Source: Gemmatimonadota bacterium (GTDB lineage Bacteria; Gemmatimonadota; Gemmatimonadetes; Palauibacterales; KS3-K002). Taken from it: a stretch of DNA of 33,328 nt. The position numbers were made by a program, and so were the translations under genes. Of the stretch, positions 8,341-15,881 are shown one piece after another (position 1 is the first letter of the stretch; each line of letters begins with the position of its first letter). The stretch is taken from the NCBI GenBank assembly GCA_020344015.1, contig CP070812.1, positions 492,136 through 525,463 on the forward strand, given 5' to 3'. The notes beneath the pieces are model-generated. The model was not told where the DNA came from, searched no databases, and was given only the letters and a program-made list of their open reading frames with translations.

Positions 8341-10434
8341 ATGTCCAAGGTCATGAGGGAATCGACACTCCAGACGCTCGGGCTGGGGAATGTCATCGAC
8401 ATATTCGAAAACGGACGGACGCCCGCCGACACCGCCGGACTCGTCGACCAGGTGTTCGGTAACGCCGGTAACCGGGGCTCGCTCGTCATCTCAGGCGCCA
8501 ACGGAATCGTCGGGGCGGGAAAGACAATGCAGCTCGGGTCGAGGCTCGAGCCGTTCGGAGTCCGAGTCGTCGGACTCGACTTCCCCAGTGCACCCGACGG
8601 AATAGGCCAGCAGTACCCCGGCCTCGTACAGGCCTTCGGCCGTGAGGGCGCCGACAGGATCATGGGGAACATCACACGGATGTCCTACGACGGCGTGAAC
8701 CTGCCGGCTGAACTGAAGAACCTTCAGCCGCGCTTCTTGTTGGAAGCGATCCCCGAGATCCTCGAGATCAAGCGTGCCCACTACAAGCTGTTCAGGGACG
8801 CCTTCCCGGGAATCGAGATCCGGTCGGTGACATCGGGGTTCCCCAGCTCCGAGCTGGGGGTCGGCATCGCCCACCCCGCCTTTCCCCACGAGATCAACAA
8901 GGTCTGGGAGATAGTCGAGCCCGAACCCAGCGCCGTCACCCAGCTGTTGTGGTCGATGGGTCTCATCCCGTTACCGGTCGGCGATAACTGGTCGTTCATC
9001 CTGGACGTACTGTTCTGCGGCGTGACACTGGCCGGCCTGCGCTACCACGACTCGAGCAACATGCCGTTCTGGAAGATCGACAAGTTCACCCGCAAGCTTC
9101 TCGGGCCCAACCCGTTCAGGGCCCACGACGCCATCGGGGCGAAAGGAGCCGACTTCCTGACCTGGTCCTGCCTGCACCATCTCAGCGAGACGTACGGCGA
9201 GCTGTTCCGCCCAACCGCAGTGCTGGAGGAACGCAAGGAGACCGGTCAAACCTGGTATCCGCCCAACCACTTCCGTCCACTGGTCGACTGGCGGCTGGAC
9301 GCCGAAGCGGATCAGGAGTTCCGGACCTGGATCCTCGGCCCGATGCTTCAGATGACCAGCCTGATGCTTCACGAGAAGCGCGGCCACCTGTCACATCTCA
9401 ACGCGATCGGCGAATTGTGCGCCCAGTTCCGGCGCGGCATCCTCGCGGTGATCCGCGATCTAGGGCCCGACTCGGTGATCGCCACAGTCGAGGACTACCA
9501 CCGGCTTTACCCCGATGCGAAGACCGGGAAGAGCTGGTACCCGGCCGCCTTCGATGCGATAGAGACACCGGATTGGCAGCAGCTCTACGTAAATGCCGAG
9601 CACGACGGCACCGTCGGTGTGATCACCATCAACCGCGAGACCTACAACTGGGATGTCGATCACGAACTGAACCGGGCTATCGACTGGCTCAAGGCCGAGG
9701 GGATCGACAGAGTGATCGTCACCGGCGACTTCCACATCTCCACCCAGATGATAGGTGCAGATACGAGCGACTTCTTCGCGGCGCTCGAGAACTTCGAGGA
9801 GGGCCACCGCATCACCAGCGGTTGGCCCGCGACCGCCCGCCGCCTCAACGACGAGTTCGCCGTCTCCGTCGGCTTCGTCAACGGCAAGCGTTGCCTCGGC
9901 GGCATGCTCGAGCTGCTCATCCACTGCCACTACCTGGTGTCCGTCGACGACGCGCAGCTCGGCTGGCCGGAAGTCACACTCCCGGTCGTTCCCGGAATGG
10001 AAGCCTGTCACTGGCCGTTCAGGAAGGCGAATCCGGATCACTGGCCCAAGCTGCAGGACCTGCTGCTCAACGGTAGGCCTACCCGGGCCTCCGATGCGGT
10101 GGGCTGGCTGGTCGACTATGCCGGGCCGCTGGACCAGGCCATACAGACGGCGTGGAAGGTAGCGGGTGGGGCCGACCACGGCCTGCAGCAGAGGGCCGTT
10201 GAGGGAGGCGCGCTGAAGGACGTACCAACCGAGGTGCGCGACCTTCCGCTCCCAGACTCGCCGGGCATGGAGACGGCTCGCGGGGCGATCATCGAGTGTA
10301 TGAAGCAGACGTGCGCCCTGCCCCTCGCCGAGGCCCTCGAAGTCCAGGCGAAACGCTCCGCCGACTTCCTGGCCTCAACCACGTGCCGTGAAGGACAGGT
10401 AGGGGCCGAGTACACCCGGACGATGTCCGTCTGA
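8341..10434 (+). CDS. 3-hydroxyacyl-CoA dehydrogenase / enoyl-CoA hydratase fusion (dehydrogenase first)
   Basis: A 697-residue two-domain enzyme. The N-terminal half is a 3-hydroxyacyl-CoA dehydrogenase: an NAD-binding loop SGANGIVGAG at 51-60, an acidic residue ending the second strand (VVGLD, D80, NAD-type), EAIPEI at 135-140, and AHPAFPHEINKVWEIVE at 177-193, equivalent to the HFFNPV catalytic histidine segment. The C-terminal part, from about 415, is a crotonase fold: VGVITINRETYNW, the second oxyanion segment GKRCLGGMLELLIHC, and GWPEVTLPVVPG with the catalytic-type Glu. The glycine loop reads GxxGxxGxG instead of GxGxxG, one residue longer than usual. Domain order is opposite to bacterial FadB but like archaeal crotonyl-CoA hydratase/3-hydroxybutyryl-CoA dehydrogenases. 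A GAGGAG precedes ATG 8341. With the adjacent thiolase it would link acetyl-CoA and crotonyl-CoA, in either direction. Confidence 0.86.
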   Translation: MSKVMRESTLQTLGLGNVIDIFENGRTPADTAGLVDQVFGNAGNRGSLVISGANGIVGAGKTMQLGSRLEPFGVRVVGLDFPSAPDGIGQQYPGLVQAFGREGADRIMGNITRMSYDGVNLPAELKNLQPRFLLEAIPEILEIKRAHYKLFRDAFPGIEIRSVTSGFPSSELGVGIAHPAFPHEINKVWEIVEPEPSAVTQLLWSMGLIPLPVGDNWSFILDVLFCGVTLAGLRYHDSSNMPFWKIDKFTRKLLGPNPFRAHDAIGAKGADFLTWSCLHHLSETYGELFRPTAVLEERKETGQTWYPPNHFRPLVDWRLDAEADQEFRTWILGPMLQMTSLMLHEKRGHLSHLNAIGELCAQFRRGILAVIRDLGPDSVIATVEDYHRLYPDAKTGKSWYPAAFDAIETPDWQQLYVNAEHDGTVGVITINRETYNWDVDHELNRAIDWLKAEGIDRVIVTGDFHISTQMIGADTSDFFAALENFEEGHRITSGWPATARRLNDEFAVSVGFVNGKRCLGGMLELLIHCHYLVSVDDAQLGWPEVTLPVVPGMEACHWPFRKANPDHWPKLQDLLLNGRPTRASDAVGWLVDYAGPLDQAIQTAWKVAGGADHGLQQRAVEGGALKDVPTEVRDLPLPDSPGMETARGAIIECMKQTCALPLAEALEVQAKRSADFLASTTCREGQVGAEYTRTMSV

Positions 10435-10453
10435 GGCCGTACCCCTAGAGCCT

Positions 10454-10495
10454 CGATCGCGCCTCGCACCGGCGCGGCCGGTGCGCGCGCGATCG
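10454..10495 (+). promoter_or_regulatory. Strong hairpin between the CoA-enzyme genes and the kor operon
   Basis: CGATCGCGC (10454-10462) pairs with GCGCGATCG (10487-10495) and GCACCGGC (10466-10473) with GCCGGTGC (10477-10484). That gives 17 base pairs interrupted by a 3/2 internal loop and closed by a GCG triloop. No T-run follows, so a classical terminator is unlikely. It ends 30 bases before the ferredoxin ATG. It may be an attenuator, a processing site separating transcript segments, or a protein-binding palindrome. Confidence 0.55.
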
Positions 10496-10525
10496 TATAC
10501 CCAATTTCGGAGAAAGGCTGGGTCG

Positions 10526-10756
10526 ATGCCTTCCCAAGACGCCAGGGTCCAGCAGATGATCGAAATCAACGAGGAACTGTGTAAGGGTTGCGATATCTGC
10601 ATCGACTTCTGCCCCCTGCAGGTGCTTGCCATCTCCGAGATCATCAACAGAAAGGGCTACTACCCCCCGAAGGTGGTGGACGAGGAGAAGTGCATCGGAT
10701 GCAGGCTGTGTGAGCTCGTGTGTCCGGAGTTTGCCATCACGATATGCAACGAATGA
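10526..10756 (+). CDS. korD: 2x[4Fe-4S] ferredoxin, delta subunit of 2-oxoacid:ferredoxin oxidoreductase
   Basis: A 76-residue dicluster ferredoxin with two C-x2-C-x2-C-x3-C-P motifs (CKGCDICIDFCP and CIGCRLCELVCP), each binding a [4Fe-4S] cluster. It matches the small delta subunit found beside korA/korB genes, where it carries electrons between the thiamine enzyme and free ferredoxin. A longer frame from GTG 10483 is open, but ATG 10526 is preferred: it follows a GGAGAAAGG-like ribosome site and avoids starting inside the 10454-10495 hairpin. The stop overlaps the first korA start in an ATGA arrangement. It is the only delta subunit seen, so the second Kor set may share it or use another ferredoxin. 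Confidence 0.9.
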   Translation: MPSQDARVQQMIEINEELCKGCDICIDFCPLQVLAISEIINRKGYYPPKVVDEEKCIGCRLCELVCPEFAITICNE

Positions 10757-11934
10757 TGACTCAGAGGCAGTCCCGTCTGAGCGGATTCGATAACCGTACC
10801 CTCTTCCTGCTTGGGGACGAGGCAGCTGCCTACGGCGCCCTCTATGCCGGCTGCGATTTCTTCGCCGGCTATCCCATCACCCCGGCGTCCGAGATCGCCG
10901 AGGTGATGTCTCGCGAGCTGCCACGTGTCGATGGCTACTACGTGCAGATGGAGGACGAGATCGCTTCGCTCTCGGCCGTCATCGGCGCAGTCTGGGCCGG
11001 AGCTAAAGCGATGACCGCCACCTCGGGGCCGGGCTTCTCACTCATGCAGGAGAACATCGGCTACGCGATCATGACCGAGACCCCGTGCGTCATCATCGAC
11101 GTCCAGCGCTCCGGGCCTTCCACCGGGCAGGCCACCAAGCCGGCACAGGGAGATGTCCTGCAGGCGCGCTGGGGCACACACGGCGATCACGAAATCATCG
11201 CCCTGGCACCATCATCGGTCCAGGAATGCTTCGAACTCACGGTCGAATCGTTCAACCTCGCCGAGAAGTACCGCATCCCGGTCATCCTCCTGATGGACGG
11301 CGAGATCGGCCATCTCCGGGAGAGCATCACGTTCCCAGCCTACGAGGACGTCGCTCGCGAAGAGAGGAGACTCGCTGAGCCGGAGGTAGAATCCTTCGGG
11401 GGCGAGGACGTACCGCCGATGTCACACTTCGGCGAGGGCCGCTTCATTCACGTCACCGGCTCCACACACAAGGCGTCGGGGATGAGAGACGTCTCGACAC
11501 AAGCCGTTCACGAGGACCTTGTGACCAGGCTCTGCCGCAAGATCGTAGACGCCTGCGCCGAGATCTCCAGCGTGGAAGAGGATTTCGTCGATGGGGCGAA
11601 GATCGGCGTCCTCGCTTACGGGGCTACGGCCCGCCCAGCCCGCGGTGCGGTGCTCGAGGCCCGCAGAGCTGGCTGCGCGGTCGATTTCCTACGCCTGATC
11701 ACGATCTGGCCTTTCCCCGAGGAGGCCGTGAAGCGGCTGGCCGACCGGGTCGATACGATCCTGGTGCCGGAGATGAACCTTGGCCAGATCGCCCGAGAGG
11801 TAGAGCGTTTCACCGCGGCCCCCGTCCTTCCCTTGTCAAAAATCGGCGGCGTCCCGCACACGATCGACGAGATTCTCGATGCGATTCGAGCCAATGGCTC
11901 CGGGTCAGGGTCGACGGTGGGGCAACGTCCATGA
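10753..11934 (+). CDS. korA: 2-oxoacid:ferredoxin oxidoreductase alpha subunit, set 1
   Basis: A 393-residue alpha subunit of a 2-oxoglutarate/2-oxoacid:ferredoxin oxidoreductase. The enzyme reversibly joins CO2 to an acyl-CoA with reduced ferredoxin, or decarboxylates a 2-oxoacid to the acyl-CoA. The pyrimidine-binding half shows GYPITPASEIAE, QMEDEIASLSAVIGAVWAGAKAM-like segments, TSGPGFSLMQENIGYA and QRSGPSTGQ; the C-terminal half shows the transketolase-C-like IWPFPEEAVKRLADRVDTILVPEMNLGQ. ATG 10753 is preferred because it overlaps the ferredoxin stop as ATGA; ATGs at 10744 and 10756 are alternatives. The stop overlaps korB by 4 bases. Whether the substrate is 2-oxoglutarate, pyruvate or a branched 2-oxoacid cannot be read from these motifs; the neighbourhood favours 2-oxoglutarate. 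Confidence 0.92.
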   Translation: MMTQRQSRLSGFDNRTLFLLGDEAAAYGALYAGCDFFAGYPITPASEIAEVMSRELPRVDGYYVQMEDEIASLSAVIGAVWAGAKAMTATSGPGFSLMQENIGYAIMTETPCVIIDVQRSGPSTGQATKPAQGDVLQARWGTHGDHEIIALAPSSVQECFELTVESFNLAEKYRIPVILLMDGEIGHLRESITFPAYEDVAREERRLAEPEVESFGGEDVPPMSHFGEGRFIHVTGSTHKASGMRDVSTQAVHEDLVTRLCRKIVDACAEISSVEEDFVDGAKIGVLAYGATARPARGAVLEARRAGCAVDFLRLITIWPFPEEAVKRLADRVDTILVPEMNLGQIAREVERFTAAPVLPLSKIGGVPHTIDEILDAIRANGSGSGSTVGQRP

Positions 11935-12791
11935 ACGACGAACCGATCATTCCCGGGCCAGCGAGGCCACTCAAGCCGCACCGGCTGCTCAAGTTTCTCC
12001 GCCAGGAGATCCTTCCCACAGCCTTTTGTCCCGGCTGCGGGTGCGGAACGGTGCTCAACAGCTTCGCGCAGGCCGTTGAGGAGCTGAGCATCGATCCGAA
12101 GGACATGGTCTTCGTAACCGGGATCGGATGCTCCTCCTGGATCCCCAGCCCCTACTTCAAGGGAGACACGCTCCACACGACCCACGGACGGCCCATCGCC
12201 TTCGCCACCGGGGTCAAGATCATGCGCCCCGACCTCAAGGTTGTGGTCATCGCGGGCGACGGTGACATCGCAGGCATCGGGGGGAACCACCTGGTACACG
12301 CGGCGCGGCGCAACATCGACATCACCGTCCTCATGGTCAACAACTGGAATTACGGCATGACCGGCGGTCAGGTCTCACCGGCGACGCCGTTCGGAGTGCC
12401 GACGACGACCACTCCCTACGACAACCCGGAGCACCCCCTCGAGGCCGCCGAGCTCGTAGCCGCCGCCGGTGCGAACTACGTCTCGCGCTGGACGACTTAC
12501 CATGTCTTTCCTCTCATGGAATCGATCCAGAAGGCGCTCGAGATCGAAGGCTTCTCCTTCATCGAGATCCTCTCCCAGTGCCCCGTCAGCTACGGGAAGA
12601 TGGTGGACATGCGGAGAGCCTCAGATTTCCTGAAGTTCTACCGTGACCAGTCGGTGAGGGTGCACAAGGCCAAAGAGATGAGTGCTGAAGAGCTCGAGGG
12701 AAAGATCGTCGTGGGCAAGCTTGTCGAACGACAGCGCAGCGAATTCGTCACATCCCTGAGACGGATCAACGAACGATTCCGAGAGGGATGA
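11931..12791 (+). CDS. korB: 2-oxoacid:ferredoxin oxidoreductase beta subunit, set 1
   Basis: A 286-residue thiamine-diphosphate-binding beta subunit. The TPP/Mg motif is GDGDIAGIGGNH at 109-120, closing with NNWNYGMTGGQ at 137-147. Cysteines C33 and C36 (CPGC), C67 (GIGCSS) and C217 (SQCP) are placed as ligands for the beta-subunit [4Fe-4S] cluster; C38 is an extra nearby cysteine. The length is normal for KorB. The ATG start overlaps the korA stop by 4 bases. It pairs with the alpha subunit upstream and the gamma subunit 15 bases downstream. Compared with the second beta subunit in this window it is similar but clearly diverged, so the two sets are not a recent duplication. Confidence 0.93.
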   Translation: MNDEPIIPGPARPLKPHRLLKFLRQEILPTAFCPGCGCGTVLNSFAQAVEELSIDPKDMVFVTGIGCSSWIPSPYFKGDTLHTTHGRPIAFATGVKIMRPDLKVVVIAGDGDIAGIGGNHLVHAARRNIDITVLMVNNWNYGMTGGQVSPATPFGVPTTTTPYDNPEHPLEAAELVAAAGANYVSRWTTYHVFPLMESIQKALEIEGFSFIEILSQCPVSYGKMVDMRRASDFLKFYRDQSVRVHKAKEMSAEELEGKIVVGKLVERQRSEFVTSLRRINERFREG

Positions 12792-12806
12792 TCCGATGAC
12801 GATACG

Positions 12807-13340
12807 ATGAACATCAGGTTCAGCGGCTTCGGCGGACAGGGCATAGTCCTCTCCGGCTACATCTTTGGGGTGGCGGCTGTGTTCGACGGCAAGCAGGCTC
12901 TCCAGACCCAGTCCTATGGGAGCGAGTCACGAGGCGGCGGCTGCCGAAGCGACGTCATCATATCCGAGGACGAGATATTCGAGCTGGCGCCCCCGCGCCT
13001 CGACGTGCTGGTCGCCCTGTCGCAGGCGGCCTACGATGCCTATTTGCCGGCCCTCAGGGAGGACGGGACCCTGATCCTGGAAGACGACCTGGTGGACACG
13101 GGAAACGGCTCGGGGCACCGGACTTTTCGGATCAAGGCGACCGATATAGCCCATAAGAAGTTCGGGCGTAAGATCATGGCAAACATGGTGATGCTGGGCT
13201 TCATCTGCGCCATCGTCGAGGCCGTGTCGAGGGAGGGTCTCGAGCGGGCGATCCTCGACAACGTGCCCAAGGGGACCGAGGAGATGAATCAGCAGGCCTT
13301 CGAGGAAGGATACCGGATAGGAAAAGGCGAGCCTGGATGA
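12807..13340 (+). CDS. korC: 2-oxoacid:ferredoxin oxidoreductase gamma subunit, set 1
   Basis: A 177-residue gamma subunit of the POR/KOR family. The N-terminus carries the glycine-rich FSGFGGQGIVLSG loop and, further on, QTQSYGSESRGGGCRSDV, both conserved in KorC, where the domain completes the CoA-handling part of the enzyme. NVPKGTEEMNQQAFEEGY near the end is also family-typical. The gene follows korB set 1 by 15 bases and overlaps the next gamma gene by 4 bases (ATGA). Two gamma genes back to back is unusual; position suggests this one belongs to set 1 (D-A-B-C) and the next one to set 2 (C-A-B), but exchange of gamma subunits is possible. Confidence 0.9.
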   Translation: MNIRFSGFGGQGIVLSGYIFGVAAVFDGKQALQTQSYGSESRGGGCRSDVIISEDEIFELAPPRLDVLVALSQAAYDAYLPALREDGTLILEDDLVDTGNGSGHRTFRIKATDIAHKKFGRKIMANMVMLGFICAIVEAVSREGLERAILDNVPKGTEEMNQQAFEEGYRIGKGEPG

Positions 13341-13846
13341 GGAAGGAGATCCAGCTGGCGGGGTTCGGCGGCCAGGGGATCGTTCTCTCCGGCCTCATAC
13401 TCGGCGAAGCGGCGATACTGGACGGGATGAACGCGGTTCAGACCCAGTCCTACGGTCCGGAATCGAGGGGCGGGGCGGCCCGCTCGGACGTCATCATCTC
13501 CGATGCTCCCATCGACTATCCGAAGGTTGTCTCCCCCGATATCCTGGTCGTGCTTTCACAGCCGGCATATGACAAGTACCGCAGTGAAGTCGGAAAGAAG
13601 GCGATGCTGATCATCGACAGCGATCTGGTAGAGAGCGACGAGTCGGCGCTCTGCGTTCCGTTCTCCAAGCTGGCCGATGAACTGGGACGCAGGATAGTCG
13701 CCAACGTGATCATGCTGGGGACGCTGGCAAAGGTCAGCGAGTGTGTCACCCGCGACTCGCTAGAACGGGCCGTGCTGAGGAACATCCCCAAGGGGACGGA
13801 GGAACTTAATCTCAAGGCGTTGGACGCCGGTTTCCGGAGCGCTTGA
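13337..13846 (+). CDS. korC: 2-oxoacid:ferredoxin oxidoreductase gamma subunit, set 2
   Basis: A 169-residue gamma subunit, paralogous to the gene just upstream. Shared motifs are LAGFGGQGIVLSG, QTQSYGPESRGGAARSDV and NIPKGTEELNLKALDAGF. The ATG overlaps the preceding stop by 4 bases, and its own stop (TGA 13844-13846) abuts the following alpha gene. The paralogues differ through the middle third, so they are old duplicates. In set 2 the gamma gene comes before alpha and beta, the reverse of set 1, so the whole block is arranged A-B-C / C-A-B with the gamma genes meeting in the middle. Confidence 0.9.
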   Translation: MRKEIQLAGFGGQGIVLSGLILGEAAILDGMNAVQTQSYGPESRGGAARSDVIISDAPIDYPKVVSPDILVVLSQPAYDKYRSEVGKKAMLIIDSDLVESDESALCVPFSKLADELGRRIVANVIMLGTLAKVSECVTRDSLERAVLRNIPKGTEELNLKALDAGFRSA

Positions 13847-15034
13847 TTGGACAAGCAGGGTTACGACGCCATTCGCAAGCTACTGGGCGAGAGCCCGGCC
13901 TTCGTCCAGGGCGATGTCGCCTGCGCCTACGGGGCCGTCCTCGCCGGCTGCCGCTACTTTGCCGGATACCCCATCACGCCCGCCACCGAGACGGCCGAGT
14001 CGATGGCTTCACTCATGCCCGGCTGCGGAGGCACCTATATCCAAATGGAGGATGAGATCGCCTCGATCGCCGCAGTCATCGGAGCCTCGTGGGCCGGGGA
14101 AAAGGCGATGACCACCACTTCGGGGCCGGGGTTCTCACTGATGCAGGAGAACATCGGGTATGCCTGCATGACCGAGACCCCTTGCGTGATCGTAAACGTC
14201 CAGCGCTCGGGACCGTCCACAGGTCAACCCACGGAGCCCGCTCAAGGTGACATGATGCAGGCCCGCTGGGGCTCCCATGGCGATTACGAGCTCATCGCCC
14301 TCGTTCCGAACTCCGTTCAGGAATGCCTCGACCTGGTCATCGAGGCGTTCAACCTGTCGGAGCGCTTCCGGGTCCCGGTCATCGTGCTTACCGACGGCGA
14401 AGTCGGTCACATGCGGGAGAAGACCGTGATCCCCGAGTTCGACGAGCTGAAGCTCGTGGAACGAGAGACGCCCACGGTCCCCAGAGAGTCGTACGTGCCG
14501 TTCGGCGGTGGGGAGGCAGCGGTCCCCCCGATGGGGTTCTTCGGCCTCGGTTACCGGACCTACGTGACCGGATTGACCCACACCGAGAAGGGGCTCCCCG
14601 CCACAAGTAGCGCCGAGGAACACACCAAGCTCGTCAGCCGGCTGTGCGAGAAGATCCGCCAGGCGAGCGAGTCGCTGGTCAGGATCGAAGAACGTTACCT
14701 GGACGAGGCCGAGTTCGCAGTGGTCAGCTACGGTATCACATCCCGGGTGGCCCTCAACGCGGTACGCACCCTCAGGCGACGGAAGAAGAAGATCGGATAT
14801 CTTCGTCTCATCGGCCTCTGGCCTTTCCCCGAGGAGCGCCTATTAGGGCTGAGCAAACAGGTCAAAGGCATCCTGGTGCCGGAGATGAACCTGGGGCAGG
14901 TGTACCATCCCATCCGCGAGGCGGTGGCTGGCAAGTGCCGGGTGGCTCACCTACCCAAGATCGGGGGGGAAATCCACACGCCGGCCGAGATCGTGGAAGC
15001 CGTCCAGAAGTTGATGGGAGGGCGAAGGAGGTAA
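13847..15034 (+). CDS. korA: 2-oxoacid:ferredoxin oxidoreductase alpha subunit, set 2
   Basis: A 395-residue alpha subunit paralogous to set 1. It retains GYPITPATETAES, QMEDEIASIAAVIGA, TSGPGFSLMQENIGYA, QRSGPSTGQPTEPAQGD and LWPFPEERLLGL followed by VPEMNLGQVYHPI. No ATG lies in a suitable place: the frame opens at a TTG directly after the gamma stop (TGATTG), which fits a translationally coupled TTG start. The conserved domain begins about 25 residues later, so the start is uncertain by a few codons. The set-1 segment VTGSTHKASG has a counterpart here (VTGLTHTEKG). Two full oxidoreductases may serve different 2-oxoacids, for example 2-oxoglutarate and pyruvate, or opposite directions. Confidence 0.91.
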   Translation: MDKQGYDAIRKLLGESPAFVQGDVACAYGAVLAGCRYFAGYPITPATETAESMASLMPGCGGTYIQMEDEIASIAAVIGASWAGEKAMTTTSGPGFSLMQENIGYACMTETPCVIVNVQRSGPSTGQPTEPAQGDMMQARWGSHGDYELIALVPNSVQECLDLVIEAFNLSERFRVPVIVLTDGEVGHMREKTVIPEFDELKLVERETPTVPRESYVPFGGGEAAVPPMGFFGLGYRTYVTGLTHTEKGLPATSSAEEHTKLVSRLCEKIRQASESLVRIEERYLDEAEFAVVSYGITSRVALNAVRTLRRRKKKIGYLRLIGLWPFPEERLLGLSKQVKGILVPEMNLGQVYHPIREAVAGKCRVAHLPKIGGEIHTPAEIVEAVQKLMGGRRR

Positions 15035-15044
15035 GGACCGTATC

Positions 15045-15881
15045 ATGTTCAATAAGGCGGAGCGCATCAGGGAATACCTCCGTTCGGAGATGCTTCCCTC
15101 CATCTTCTGCAGCGGCTGCGGCAACGGCAATGTCCTGAATTACACGCTCCGCGCAATCGACGAGCTCCGCATCGACATCGACAAGGTCGTCTTCATCTCC
15201 GGGATCGGCTGTTCCTCGCGGCTGCCCGGTTACATCGACGCCGACGGCCTGCACACCACTCACGGACGCGCCATTGCCTTCGCCACCGGGGTCAAGACGG
15301 CAAATCCCGACCTCACTGTGATCATCTTCACGGGCGATGGAGACTGCGCGGGCATCGGTGGCAACCACCTCATCCATGCAGCGCGCAGGAACGTCGACCT
15401 CACCGTCATCGAGATGAACAACTACAACTACGGGATGACGGGCGGTCAGCTTTCCCCCACAACACCGGTCGAGGGTAGAACCACCACGTCGCCGTTCGGG
15501 AACCTCGAGGAGCCCTTCGACCTGGCGGCCCTCGTCGTCGGCGCCGGCGCTCCCTTCGTCGCCCGCTGGCCCGTCGGCTATCCTTACGAGACCGTCGACA
15601 CGATCAAGCGAGGCATCGAGAAGAAGGGATTCTCCTTCATCGAGATCCTCACCCCCTGCCCCACCGGCTACAGCCCGGAGAGCGGCCTCAAGGGGAACCG
15701 CCAGATCTGGGACTGGTACAAACGGAACACGCTACTGGCCAGCAAGTACAGGCAGCTCTCGGACGAGGAGCGGGCCGACGAGGATCGCATGCTCATCGGA
15801 GTACTCCAGGACGTGGAGAAGAGGGAATTCACAGACGAGTGGGCAAAGCTGGTGGCGCAGTTCGCGGCGAGCCGTGAGTAG
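15045..15881 (+). CDS. korB: 2-oxoacid:ferredoxin oxidoreductase beta subunit, set 2
   Basis: A 278-residue TPP-binding beta subunit. It shows the cysteine pair C22/C25 (CSGC), C56 (GIGCSS) and C205 (TPCP) for a [4Fe-4S] cluster. The TPP motif is GDGDCAGIGGNH at 97-108 and NNYNYGMTGGQ follows at 125-135. It resembles set 1 strongly in these stretches and less so in the last 60 residues. An AGGAGGT ribosome site at 15026-15032 overlaps the stop of the preceding alpha gene and lies 12 bases before ATG 15045, slightly far but good in sequence. The 3' end overlaps the next gene (Lnt-like) by 8 bases. Confidence 0.93.
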   Translation: MFNKAERIREYLRSEMLPSIFCSGCGNGNVLNYTLRAIDELRIDIDKVVFISGIGCSSRLPGYIDADGLHTTHGRAIAFATGVKTANPDLTVIIFTGDGDCAGIGGNHLIHAARRNVDLTVIEMNNYNYGMTGGQLSPTTPVEGRTTTSPFGNLEEPFDLAALVVGAGAPFVARWPVGYPYETVDTIKRGIEKKGFSFIEILTPCPTGYSPESGLKGNRQIWDWYKRNTLLASKYRQLSDEERADEDRMLIGVLQDVEKREFTDEWAKLVAQFAASRE

